From Streptomyces sp. NBC_01241 (lineage in GTDB: Bacteria > Actinomycetota > Actinomycetes > Streptomycetales > Streptomycetaceae), in assembly GCF_041435435.1 (NCBI RefSeq), contig NZ_CP108494.1:1674001-1738000 (forward strand): a stretch of 64,000 nt of DNA. Direction: 5' to 3'. Positions 35,829-43,927 of this stretch are shown piece by piece. Under the pieces are notes generated by a model. The model was not told the origin of the DNA, did not search any database, and saw nothing but the letters and a program-made list of their open reading frames with translations. Both the position numbers and the translations under genes were made by a program. Every line of letters begins with the position of its first letter. Positions within the stretch are counted from its first letter, which is position 1.

Positions 35829-36418
35829 GGACGCAGGGCGCGCAGCAGCAGGTCGGCGAGGTGGTCGGCGACCTCCTGCTGGCTGAGCGGACCGTCCGGC
35901 CGGTACCAGGTGGACAGGTGGTGGACCGAGCCGAAGTGGTAGTCGACGATCAGGTCCGCCGGGGTGGCCGTGGAGAACACGCCGCTCCGCTGGCCCTCTT
36001 CGACCAGGGCCCGGAAGCGCTCGTGATAGCGGCGCCGCTCCACCCGTACCTGCTTGTTCTTCTCCGGGCTCAGGTGGTGCATGGACCGGAAGAAGATCGA
36101 GGCGTCGTCGAGGTTCTCGATGGTCGTGACGACCACGTCCGCGGCGGCGTCGCGCAGCCGCTGTTCGACCGGGGCGTCGGCGTCGGCGAAGGCGTCGAGC
36201 CGCTCCTGCTGGAGCCGGAGCACCCGGGCGTAGACCTCCTGGAGGAGGTCCTCCTTGGAGCCGAAGTAGTGGTAGAGGGCACCCTTGGTGACGCCCGCCG
36301 CCTCGACGATCTCCTGGACCGAGGTGCGGTCGTAGCCCCGCTCGGCGAAGAGCCGGGTGGCGGCGGCCAGCAGCCGCTGAGGGACGGGGGGCGTGTCCCC
36401 GTCCGTCGCCTTGGCCAT
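35825..36418 (-). CDS. TetR-family regulator of the SDR/acyl-CoA synthetase cluster
   Basis: The 197-residue TetR protein has the helix-turn-helix RLFAERGYDRTSVQEIVEAAGVTKGALYHYFGSKEDLL and a helical ligand domain with FFRSMHHLSPEKNKQVRVERRRYHERF. It lies downstream of the SDR gene and a collapsed acyl-CoA synthetase in the same orientation. This suggests it regulates that fatty-acid-type operon, probably from the operator-like repeat at about 37531. ATG 36418 is favoured over 36427. Part of the vanished synthetase frame runs directly into its start without a stop. Confidence 0.87.
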   Translation of the reverse strand: MAKATDGDTPPVPQRLLAAATRLFAERGYDRTSVQEIVEAAGVTKGALYHYFGSKEDLLQEVYARVLRLQQERLDAFADADAPVEQRLRDAAADVVVTTIENLDDASIFFRSMHHLSPEKNKQVRVERRRYHERFRALVEEGQRSGVFSTATPADLIVDYHFGSVHHLSTWYRPDGPLSQQEVADHLADLLLRALRP

Positions 36419-36499
36419 TGCCGCCACCTTCCTTCCGTACCGTGCGTGAATCCGTGCCGTGCGTGAAACGCTCTGCTGAGCCTGAAGCGGTCCATCGGG

Positions 36500-36735
36500 G
36501 GAACGCAGTTCCCGTCCGAGGATCTTCCCACTCGCCGTCTTCGGGAGTTCGGTCAGGATCTCGACCTCGCGCGGCCGGACCTTGAGGCCGGAGGCAGCGC
36601 CGGGTGCCCGGGGCTGCGGGCGACGGAGGCGCCGAAGGCGTGGAGCAGGATCCCGGCCGGGCCGACGGGGCCCGCTGGGCCTCGCTGAGCGGGGAGGCTC
36701 AGGGCCTGGCGGCGTAGATCGACCCGTTCACGCAC
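36500..36735 (-). pseudogene. Collapsed AMP-binding acyl-CoA synthetase (N- and C-terminal ends only)
   Basis: From GTG 36735, overlapping the SDR stop, 47 codons read as an acyl-CoA synthetase start (MRERVDLRRQALSLPAQ ... FGASVARSPGHPAL). At about 36592 the sequence jumps, in a different frame, to the extreme C-terminus: ASGLKVRPREVEILTELPKTASGKILGREL, including the catalytic-lysine motif TASGK. The central AMP-binding body of roughly 450 residues is gone and the frame is broken, so no enzyme can be made. The order SDR, synthetase, TetR is otherwise preserved. Confidence 0.65.
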
Positions 36736-37492
36736 CGGTCTCCTCCCACTTCTGCTGGAGGTGGTTCATATGGCCGAGCCAGTGGTCGGTGTCCTTGGTG
36801 CGGGCCCGGTAGTACCCGGCGACCTCGGGGTGCGGCAGGACGAGGAAGCGGTCCTCGGCCATGGCGTCGAAGAGCGCGTCGGCGACCGCCTCGGGCTCGA
36901 TGGCGCTGGGGGCGAGGACGAGCTCACCGGCCGATCCGGCGGCCGTGAGCATGTCCGTACGCACACCCTGGGGGCAGATCGCGTGGACCTTGACACCGCG
37001 GTGGCGGTAGGTGAGGGAGAGCCATTCGGCGAAGGCGACGACGCCGTGCTTGGTGACGCTGTACGGGGCGGCGCCGATCATCGTCAGCAGTCCGGCGGCC
37101 GAGGCGGTCGAGACGAACCGGCCGCTGCCGCGCTCCAGCCAGTGGGGCAGCAGTGCCCTGGCCGCGCGGACGTGGGCCATCACATTGACGTCCCAGGCGG
37201 CGGCCCAGACCTCCTCGTCGGCGAAGACGTCACCGGGCGAGGCGAGGCCCGCGTTGGCGCAGTAGATGTCGACGGTGCCGTCCAGCGCGTCACGCGCGGC
37301 GTCCACGATCCGCGAGGCGTCACCGGCGACGGCGACGGCGCCGATCTCCTCGGCCAGCGGCCCGATCCTGGCCTCGTCGAGGTCGTTGACCACGACCCGC
37401 GCGCCTTCCGCGGCGAATCGGCGGGACAGGGCGGCTCCGATGCCGCCTCCGGCCCCTGTGACCACTACGCCCGTGCCCTGCACCGTACTCAT
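36728..37492 (-). CDS. SDR-family oxidoreductase
   Basis: The 254-residue short-chain dehydrogenase has the cofactor motif VVVTGAGGGIGAALSRRF, the NAG motif in IYCANAGLA, and the catalytic Ser and Tyr-x-x-x-Lys in STASAAGLLTMIGAAPYSVTKHG. An acidic residue after strand two (NDLDEARI) suggests NAD preference. It is the first gene of the SDR/acyl-CoA synthetase (now collapsed)/TetR unit and may oxidise a hydroxyacyl or alcohol intermediate. A TetR-type operator lies about 40 bases upstream. Confidence 0.9.
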   Translation of the reverse strand: MSTVQGTGVVVTGAGGGIGAALSRRFAAEGARVVVNDLDEARIGPLAEEIGAVAVAGDASRIVDAARDALDGTVDIYCANAGLASPGDVFADEEVWAAAWDVNVMAHVRAARALLPHWLERGSGRFVSTASAAGLLTMIGAAPYSVTKHGVVAFAEWLSLTYRHRGVKVHAICPQGVRTDMLTAAGSAGELVLAPSAIEPEAVADALFDAMAEDRFLVLPHPEVAGYYRARTKDTDHWLGHMNHLQQKWEETGA

Positions 37493-37530
37493 CGGGTCCC
37501 GCCTCTCTCCGCCGGCTGCCTCAGCAGACT

Positions 37531-37548
37531 AACCAGTCGGTATGTCGT
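37531..37548. promoter_or_regulatory. TetR-type operator upstream of the SDR gene
   Basis: The segment around CTAACCAGTCGGTATG forms an imperfect inverted repeat (TAACC ... GGTAT) about 40-55 bases before the SDR start. Its form matches operators of TetR proteins that govern acyl-CoA genes. The TetR encoded at 35825-36418 is the obvious candidate. Confidence 0.45.
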
Positions 37549-37677
37549 AGCGGAAGAGGCCGGACCGGCTCGGGCGACACTCCTGTCGCACCCGTCTCGT
37601 CCAGCTCATTCCGTACGGCCCGAACGCGCGCTAGCGTGCGTGACCATGACAGAGGTCGCGATCATGGAGGTAGCTGA

Positions 37678-38946
37678 ATGAGCCTGTCCAGACGTGGTTT
37701 GCTGGCCGCCGGCGGTGCGGTGGGGGCCCTCGCGGCGACGGCCGCCGGTACCGGGGCCGCGGCCGCCGCCCCCGGCAACGGGCGGGGCAACGGGCACGGC
37801 CGGGTCCGTACCGGCTTCGACCTGCTGGCGGCGGACGGCTACGCGCTGTTGAAGGGCCAGAAGGTCGGGGTCGTCACCAACCCGACCGGTATCACGTCCG
37901 ACGTGCGTCACATCGTCGATGTGATGCATCCGGACCAGCGGGTCGACCTGATCGCCGTCTTCGGGCCCGAGCACGGCTTCCGCGGCACCGCACAGGCGGG
38001 CGGTTCGGAGGGGCGGTACGACGATCCGGCGACCGGACTCCCCGTCTACGACACGTACTTGAAGAGCGGGCAGCCGCTCGCCGACGTCTTCACCGCGTCC
38101 GGTGTGGACACGGTCGTCTTCGACATCCAGGACGCGGGCGCCCGCTTCTACACGTACATCTGGACGCTGTACGACTGCATGGAGGCGGCGGCCCTCGCGG
38201 GCAAGCGGTTCGTGGTCCTGGACCGGCCGAACCCGGTGACCGGGCGGGCGGCGCTCGGGCCGGTGCTGGACCCGTCGTTCGCCACGTTCGTGGGCCGCCG
38301 GGAGATCGCCCAGGCACACGGTATGACGGTCACCGAGCTGGCGCTGCTGTTCAACAAGGAGTACCTGGCCCGGCCGGTGGATCTGCGCATCGTGAAGATG
38401 TCGGGGTGGAAGCGCGCGGACTTCTTCGACGCGACGGGGCTGCCGTGGGTGCCACCGAGCCCCAACATGCCGACGCCGGACACGGCGCTGGTCTACTCGG
38501 GGACCTGCCTGTTCGAGGGCACGAACCTGTCCGAGGGGCGCGGCACCACCCGGCCGTTCGAGCTGCTCGGCGCCGAAGGCATCGACCACCGGTGGGCGGC
38601 GGCAGCGAACGCGCTCGGTCTGCCGGGAGTCGCGTTCCGCGAGGCGTACTTCGCGCCGACGTTCTCCAAGTTCCAGGGGACGACGGTCGGCGGGGTGCAG
38701 TTGCACGTGCACGACCGCGAGGCTTTTGATCCGGTACGCACGGGGATCGCACTGCTGGTCACGGCGAAGCGGACGTGGAGCGGGTTCGCCTGGCGCTCGG
38801 ACAACTGGATCGACAAGCTCACCGGCAACACGCGGGTCCGCACGATGATCGACGCGGGGGCGGACACGGACGAGGTGGTGGGGGCGTGGGCGAACGACCT
38901 CGCCGCGTTCCGGTCCGTACGGAAGAAGTACCTCCAGTACCGGTGA
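37678..38946 (+). CDS. DUF1343 exo-beta-N-acetylmuramidase (NamZ-like), Tat-exported
   Basis: The 422-residue protein begins SLSRRGLLAAGGAVGALAATAAGTGAAAAAP (quoted in parts), with the twin-arginine SRRGLL motif followed by a hydrophobic stretch and AxA-type cleavage, so it is exported folded. The mature part has DUF1343/NamZ hallmarks VVTNPTGITSD, FGPEHGFRGTAQAG, FDIQDAGARFYTYIWTLY, LDRPNPV, and NLSEGRGTTRPFE. NamZ (family GH171) releases MurNAc from the non-reducing end of peptidoglycan fragments. It is convergent with the secreted acylase gene, with a strong hairpin between them. Confidence 0.9.
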   Translation: MSLSRRGLLAAGGAVGALAATAAGTGAAAAAPGNGRGNGHGRVRTGFDLLAADGYALLKGQKVGVVTNPTGITSDVRHIVDVMHPDQRVDLIAVFGPEHGFRGTAQAGGSEGRYDDPATGLPVYDTYLKSGQPLADVFTASGVDTVVFDIQDAGARFYTYIWTLYDCMEAAALAGKRFVVLDRPNPVTGRAALGPVLDPSFATFVGRREIAQAHGMTVTELALLFNKEYLARPVDLRIVKMSGWKRADFFDATGLPWVPPSPNMPTPDTALVYSGTCLFEGTNLSEGRGTTRPFELLGAEGIDHRWAAAANALGLPGVAFREAYFAPTFSKFQGTTVGGVQLHVHDREAFDPVRTGIALLVTAKRTWSGFAWRSDNWIDKLTGNTRVRTMIDAGADTDEVVGAWANDLAAFRSVRKKYLQYR

Positions 38947-38987
38947 GGCAGGCCGGGCGGGCCCGGGGTCCGGTCCCGCCCGGCGAA

Positions 38988-39020
38988 CCGGTTCCGTCCT
39001 CCGCCGGAGGACGGAACCGG
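38988..39020. terminator. Strong bidirectional terminator
   Basis: A perfect 15-bp stem (38988-39002 with 39006-39020) with a 3-base loop lies between the convergent NamZ and acylase genes, whose stops are at 38946 and 39028. Confidence 0.85.
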
Positions 39021-39027
39021 AAGGTTC

Positions 39028-41853
39028 CTACCGGTGCGCGGGGAACTCCACCACCTGCTGGTAGGTCGGGCGGTTCTGCCAGTGAATGGACTTCTGCGCG
39101 ATCCCGCCCAGCGGCCGGTGCACGATCGAGTCCGAGCACCACTGCTCGCCCGCCTTGCAGTCGTCGTCCCCCGGGTACACCGCGGCGGCAGGCTCCGCCG
39201 CGGCCCGCTTCAGGGACGTCAGCAGCGCGTCGCGGCAGCTGTCCAGGTCACCGTTCCCGCAGTACGTCCTGGCCAGCGGGCCCTTGACCGGCTGCCCCAG
39301 GACCTGGCGCAGGTCCTTGTCCACGAAGCCCCACCAGCCGTACTGGAACGCCGAACCGCTGTGCGCCCCGCTCGGTCCGTGGCTGGCCGCCGGGGACTCG
39401 TCGGTGGCGAGGTTGGCGGTCAGCGCCCCGTACAGCCCGTCGCCGAGCCCCGGCCTGAACTCGGCCTCGACCAGCTGCGGCCACCACGCATCCATGATCC
39501 GTACCGCGTCGGCGTAGCTGTACGCGTGCGATCCCGGGCTGCTCTCCCTGCGCTGCGGCCCCGCCGCCCGCCAGGACTCCAACTGCTGGACCACGCCGTT
39601 CAGTTCGGGGTCGGTTACCGGCCGGGAGCGGATCACCTTCAGCAGTTCGGGCAGCAACTGCTCGCCGCGCAGGTCGGTGACGGCGGCCTGGGCCATGGCC
39701 CGGGTCAGGGAGGCGCGGGTGACACCGCCCTCCTCGACCAGCTTCGCCACCCGGTCGTCCAGCAGGTCGGCCCGGTGCACCGCGCCGAGCCCGAAGCCCG
39801 CGGCCGCGTACCCCTTGGCCTGCTTGTTGTTCCAGGAGACGTAGTAGTCCTGGCCGCTGGAGTGCGGGTGCTCGGCGAACGGGGTGTACGCGGCGGTGTT
39901 GGCGGCCGGGTCGTACCCCTTCCACTCGTAGGTCCGCTCGGCCTTCACCGGCAGCGCCGGGTCGACGCCCGCCGCGCGCACGGGGTTCATGCCGCTGTTG
40001 TAGTAAGCGGCGGTGCGGGAGTCCGCGTAGAACCAGTTGAACGCGTAGTCGATGTTGCCCGCCGCCCGCTGGAACGAGGCGGCGTCCTTGACGTACGACG
40101 GGTCGTTGAGCATCTGGAAGCCGATGATCGAGTCGGCCTCGTGGCGGTAGGTGGTGCGCAGTGAGGTGTACGCGACGGGCTTGCCGCCCACGGTGGCACG
40201 GTGGGTGACGATCCCGTAGTTCGTGCGCCGCACCTGCATCCGGTAGGAGCCCTTCGCGGTGGAGTCGGCGACGGTCGGCGTCCAGGAGTTGGTGCGCTCC
40301 AGCGTCTCCATGGCGGTGCAGGTGCCACGGTAGAGGTAGTGCGTGGAGTCCTTGGTGGGCGTGGCGCCGCCGGGCTCGCACAGGTCGACGGCGTACGTGT
40401 CGGTGATGTCCTGGCCGGCCGAGGTGGCGCTCCAGGCGTAGTCCTGGCCGCGGCCCATCTGGATGTACATGCCGACACCGGCGAAGGAGACGCCCCGGGC
40501 GCTGATGCCCGGGCCCTGGAGCTCCTGGAGCATCATCAGCTGCGGGGCGAAGTAGCCGGTCTGCGGCCCGAAGACGGCGATCGGGTTTCCGCTCGCGGTG
40601 TGCTTGCCGGAGACCAGCAGCGCGTTGGACATGCCGCGCTTCTGGGCACCGGAGCCGGAGCCCAGCAGCGAGCCCGCGGGAATGACGCCGTCGTCGTAGA
40701 TGCCCTGAGCCTTCTTGAGCGTGGCCGGGGCCTTGACGGGGGCCTTCTTGTCGGTGCCCGCGGAGCCGGTGCGGTCGTGGATCAGGGGCTCGGCCGTGAC
40801 GGACCCGCTGTCGGGAAGCGCGGTGCCGCGCGCCGTGGCGGGCTTGCCCGCGTACGGGAACGACGTGCCGTCATGAACCGTCAGCACGGCCTCGGGGTCC
40901 TCGCGCTGCCGGAACGACTCCCAGACCTTGGTGCCTTCGGCGACGCCGTACTTCTGCTGGGCGGAGAGCAGCGAGAGCGCCGCCTGCACCTCGCCGCCGC
41001 CACCGCCACCGAACTGGCCGCCGACCACGGAGGCGATCGAGATCAGGTCGGTCAGCTTGAACGGCTGGATCTCCCCGATGTTCGTGATGGCGTCGATCTT
41101 GCCGGTGAGGACGTACTCGCCGGGGAAGTAGCGGCCCTTCTTGGACTTCTCGCGGTAGGCGTTGATGCCGTCGATGTACGCCTGGGCGTCCGCCATGGCC
41201 TGTTCGCCGCGGGCGCCCTCGTGGGTCCGGATGTACGTGACCTGGGCTTCGAGATCGGCCTCGGTGTACGGGGCCTGCGGCCAGAACTGCTGCTCCAGGC
41301 CCTGGTTGGCCAGTGCGCCACCGGCGAACGAGGTGAGTTCGCCGCGTCCGATGTGCCGGAAGAGGTCCATCAGCCAGAGCCGGTCCTGCCCGGCGGCGAA
41401 TCCGGCGCCGAACTCGGTGCCGTACCGGGTGGTGCCCTTGATGTGCGGGACACCGGACGCCTTGTCACGGGTGATGGTGACGTCGTCGCGGGGCGAGGTG
41501 ACGGACTCGACCTGGTCTTTCGGGACGCCGAACGAGGCGTCGTTGAAGAAGTCGGTCAGCTTCTGGTCGGTGAGACCGGCGTGCCCGGCCACCAGGCCGT
41601 TGTAGCGGTCGAGTTGGTCGTCGCTGTGGGCGGGGTGCGTGCCGAACGCCTTGTTGCCGAGGATGTCGACGAGTGTGGCGTTGCCGTTCTCGCCGGGTGG
41701 CAGGATGTCGTCGCACTGCCCCTGGCAGTAGTCGGTGACGGGCGCGGGTTCCGCCGCGGCGCCGGACTGGGGCGAGGCCGCGAGCAGGGTGGTGCCGAGC
41801 GCGAGAACCGCCGCGACGGTGGCGGCTCTGAACTTGACGGTGCGTGGGGGCAT
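39028..41853 (-). CDS. Secreted penicillin acylase family protein
   Basis: The 941-residue Ntn-hydrolase precursor has a signal peptide (1-34) and an alpha-chain motif EFGAGFAAGQDRLWLMDLFRHIGRGELTSFAG (147-178). A Lys/Gly-rich spacer precedes the autoprocessing site: GM/S with Ser409 starting SNALLVSGKHTASGNPIAV, the new N-terminal nucleophile. Members deacylate beta-lactams, acyl-homoserine lactones or lipopeptides such as aculeacin. Four cysteines near both ends probably form disulfides outside the cell. The ATG follows GGAGGAG. Substrate cannot be assigned. Confidence 0.9.
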   Translation of the reverse strand: MPPRTVKFRAATVAAVLALGTTLLAASPQSGAAAEPAPVTDYCQGQCDDILPPGENGNATLVDILGNKAFGTHPAHSDDQLDRYNGLVAGHAGLTDQKLTDFFNDASFGVPKDQVESVTSPRDDVTITRDKASGVPHIKGTTRYGTEFGAGFAAGQDRLWLMDLFRHIGRGELTSFAGGALANQGLEQQFWPQAPYTEADLEAQVTYIRTHEGARGEQAMADAQAYIDGINAYREKSKKGRYFPGEYVLTGKIDAITNIGEIQPFKLTDLISIASVVGGQFGGGGGGEVQAALSLLSAQQKYGVAEGTKVWESFRQREDPEAVLTVHDGTSFPYAGKPATARGTALPDSGSVTAEPLIHDRTGSAGTDKKAPVKAPATLKKAQGIYDDGVIPAGSLLGSGSGAQKRGMSNALLVSGKHTASGNPIAVFGPQTGYFAPQLMMLQELQGPGISARGVSFAGVGMYIQMGRGQDYAWSATSAGQDITDTYAVDLCEPGGATPTKDSTHYLYRGTCTAMETLERTNSWTPTVADSTAKGSYRMQVRRTNYGIVTHRATVGGKPVAYTSLRTTYRHEADSIIGFQMLNDPSYVKDAASFQRAAGNIDYAFNWFYADSRTAAYYNSGMNPVRAAGVDPALPVKAERTYEWKGYDPAANTAAYTPFAEHPHSSGQDYYVSWNNKQAKGYAAAGFGLGAVHRADLLDDRVAKLVEEGGVTRASLTRAMAQAAVTDLRGEQLLPELLKVIRSRPVTDPELNGVVQQLESWRAAGPQRRESSPGSHAYSYADAVRIMDAWWPQLVEAEFRPGLGDGLYGALTANLATDESPAASHGPSGAHSGSAFQYGWWGFVDKDLRQVLGQPVKGPLARTYCGNGDLDSCRDALLTSLKRAAAEPAAAVYPGDDDCKAGEQWCSDSIVHRPLGGIAQKSIHWQNRPTYQQVVEFPAHR

Positions 41854-42080
41854 GCGTGCTCCTCCGAGAGGCCGATGGGCCGGAGGTTACTGGCGGTATG
41901 ACTCGCCGGTAAGGTGAGCAACAATCACCTTTTCCGAATCATCACATACCCCTCGTCCGCGAGCTCATGACGACTGGCCATCTCGCATGCTGGACGCTGT
42001 TCCGGGTGGATGGATCCGGATCGGGTGCTCGTACGTCTATCCCTCGACGCCGAAGTACGAGCGACGGAGGTGGCAGTGCG

Positions 42081-42692
42081 GTGGCCGGATTCCGGAGTCT
42101 TGCGAGACAGGCCCGCGACCCTCGGGGCGATTTGGCGCTGCGGCGGTATTCGCTGCGCAAGTGCCTGGAGCGGTTCGCCCCTTATGGGCACCGGGCGACC
42201 TGGGATCACCTGTGCGCCCGGCACGGGATCGGGCCCGAGGACCGGTCCCCCGATCCGGTGCGGCTGATGCGCGCGCTGGACGAACTGGAGGCGGCGCGGG
42301 CCGTCTGGCTCGGTTACGAGGCGGGGTTCGCCGAGCGCCGCAGGCGGGAGAAGCACAACGGGCTGCGCAGGCCCGGCGCGTTCGACGACTGGCACCGGCG
42401 CACCTGGGGCGGGTACGGGGTCGCCCGCTGCGCGGACCCGGAGGTGCACCCCTCGGCGCCGCTCGCCGAGGTCCTCGGCCGGCTGATCGCCGCCCTGGAG
42501 TCGGAGCCCGGCACGGCCTGCCCGGTGTGCGCGGGCACGGAGATCGCCTGGGCGTCGGAGCTGGGGTGCGAGCCGTGGTCGGGGCCGCTCTGCACGGGGT
42601 GCGGAATCCTGGTGCCGCAGCCGGTGCTCACACCGGGGGCGCTGGCGAAGGCCCGGAGCGAACGGCGCCGGGATCTGGCGTCGGCGGCGTGA
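42081..42692 (+). CDS. Streptomyces hypothetical protein with C-terminal zinc ribbon
   Basis: The 203-residue protein starts at GTG 42081 after GGAGGTGG; the longer frame upstream is rejected because it is unconserved-looking and overlaps the promoter area. The N-terminal half is basic and helical (VAGFRSLARQARDP, LRRYSLRKCLERFAPYGHRATWDHLCARHG). The C-terminus has CPVCAGTE and CTGCGIL, two CxxC pairs that would bind zinc. I do not recognise the family. Orientation is convergent with soxR, and a long hairpin lies at their junction. Confidence 0.65.
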   Translation: MAGFRSLARQARDPRGDLALRRYSLRKCLERFAPYGHRATWDHLCARHGIGPEDRSPDPVRLMRALDELEAARAVWLGYEAGFAERRRREKHNGLRRPGAFDDWHRRTWGGYGVARCADPEVHPSAPLAEVLGRLIAALESEPGTACPVCAGTEIAWASELGCEPWSGPLCTGCGILVPQPVLTPGALAKARSERRRDLASAA

Positions 42693-42748
42693 GGGGCGGG
42701 GGCGATCCGTGCCCGGATCGGGCGGGGCGTCCAGCGCCCGCGCCCGAC

Positions 42749-42799
42749 GGCCGGACGACAGCCGGCAGGTCCCCCGGATCTACCGGCCGTCGTCCGGCC
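42749..42799. terminator. Long hairpin at the 3' end of soxR
   Basis: 42749-42765 pairs with 42783-42799 (17 bp with one mismatch) around a 17-base loop. It overlaps the soxR stop codon at 42780-42782 and follows the zinc-ribbon gene, so it probably ends the + strand transcript and may also shape the soxR 3' end. Confidence 0.55.
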
Positions 42800-43268
42800 G
42801 GCAGTCCGCCGACGGGCGCTCCGGCATCAGCCGGGAGCCGCTGATCCGCTCACCTGAGATGTCGTTCGGGTTGGAGAGCACGCAGCTCTCCAGCGACAGG
42901 CAGCCACAGCCGATGCAGTCGGTGAGATGGTCCCGCAGCCGCCCCAACTGCTCGATGCGCTCGTCCAGTTCGGAGCGCCACGTGGCGGAGAGCCGTGCCC
43001 AGTCGTCGCGGTTGGGGGTGCGCTCGTCCGGGAGTTCGGCGAGGGCGTCCCGGATGGTGGCGAGCGGGATTCCGACCCGCTGCGCCGCCCGGACGAACGC
43101 GACCCTGCGCAGCGCGTCCCGGCTGTAGCGACGCTGGTTGCCGCTGGTGCGACGGCTGCTGATCAGGCCCTTGGCCTCGTAGAAGTGCAGGGCCGAGACA
43201 GCGGCGCCGCTGCGCGCGGAGAGCTGGCCGACCGTGAGTTCCTGGAGTGTCTGTGGGATCTGGGGCAC
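42780..43268 (-). CDS. soxR: Redox-sensitive MerR-family activator SoxR
   Basis: The 162-residue protein has a MerR helix-turn-helix (LTVGQLSARSGAAVSALHFYEAKGLISSRRTSGNQRRY), a dimerisation helix, and the [2Fe-2S] cluster motif CIGCGCLSLESC with Cys118, 121, 123 and 129. In Streptomyces, SoxR senses redox-active compounds such as gamma-actinorhodin and activates a small set of oxidoreductase and export genes, unlike the enteric superoxide response. No clear SoxR box was found in this window, so its targets are elsewhere. Confidence 0.95.
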   Translation of the reverse strand: MPQIPQTLQELTVGQLSARSGAAVSALHFYEAKGLISSRRTSGNQRRYSRDALRRVAFVRAAQRVGIPLATIRDALAELPDERTPNRDDWARLSATWRSELDERIEQLGRLRDHLTDCIGCGCLSLESCVLSNPNDISGERISGSRLMPERPSADCRPDDGR

Positions 43269-43334
43269 TCCTCCAACCCTACGTGGCCGCCCCGGGCCGG
43301 TCCGTCGTTGACAGGAACCGCACCGCCAACCATG

Positions 43335-43351
43335 CTGAGCAAGCGCTTAGG
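43335..43351. promoter_or_regulatory. 17-bp operator-like site before maoC (copy 1)
   Basis: CTGAGCAAGCGCTTAGG contains the palindromic core AAGCGCTT. An identical 17-bp copy lies at 44598-44614 upstream of the TetR gene next to maoC. Exact recurrence in the two promoter regions marks it as the likely binding site of that TetR. Confidence 0.65.
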
Positions 43352-43395
43352 CCGACCGGCAATGGGGGGCGTCGCCTCCTCATTGCCGGTCGGCC
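43350..43395 (+). promoter_or_regulatory. Perfect 15-bp hairpin in the maoC leader
   Basis: GGCCGACCGGCAATG (43350-43364) pairs perfectly with CATTGCCGGTCGGCC (43381-43395), with a 16-base loop. It begins at the last base or so of the operator-like site and ends 57 bases before the maoC ATG. No gene ends here on the + strand, so a plain terminator makes little sense. An attenuator or a remnant of a lost gene are possibilities. Confidence 0.5.
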
Positions 43396-43452
43396 TTGGA
43401 CACGCGTTGTGATGCCGGACGGCCGACAGCGGGAAGGGCAGGGACCAGGGAC

Positions 43453-43914
43453 ATGGCAGAGCCGAGGATCTTCACGTCCGCGCAGGAGCTGCGCGACGGG
43501 GTGGGCGAGCAGCTGGGGCACAGCGAGTGGCTGGAGGTCGACCAGAAGCGGATCGACCTCTTCGCCGAGGCCACCGGTGACCACCAGTGGATCCATGTGG
43601 ACCCGGAGCGGGCCGCGACCGGTCCGTTCGGCACGACGATCGCGCACGGCTACCTCACGCTCTCGCTGCTGCCGGCGCTCGTCCCGCAGATCATGCGGGT
43701 CGAGGGCATGAAGATGGGCATCAACTACGGGACGAACAAGGTCCGCTTCCCGTCCACCGTGCCCGTGGGTTCCCGGCTGCGCGCGACGGCCGTCCTGAAG
43801 AGCGTCGAGGAGGCCGGGGGCGGCGTGCAGGTCACCGCCGTCGTCACGGTCGAGCGCGAGGGCGGCGACAAGCCGGTGTGCGTGGCCGAGTCGGTGTCGC
43901 GCTACTACTTCTGA
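43453..43914 (+). CDS. MaoC-family (R)-hydratase
   Basis: The 153-residue hot-dog-fold protein starts MAEPRIFTSAQELRDGVGEQLG and contains the hydratase-2 motif LFAEATGDHQWIHVDPERAATGPFGTTIAHGYLTLSLLP, with the Asp/His dyad DHQWIH. It hydrates trans-2-enoyl-CoA to (R)-3-hydroxyacyl-CoA. ATG 43453 fits the family start. Its stop faces the TetR gene convergently (12-base gap), and the shared operator-like sites suggest control by that regulator. Confidence 0.92.
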   Translation: MAEPRIFTSAQELRDGVGEQLGHSEWLEVDQKRIDLFAEATGDHQWIHVDPERAATGPFGTTIAHGYLTLSLLPALVPQIMRVEGMKMGINYGTNKVRFPSTVPVGSRLRATAVLKSVEEAGGGVQVTAVVTVEREGGDKPVCVAESVSRYYF

Positions 43915-43927
43915 CGACTCCCCGGCG

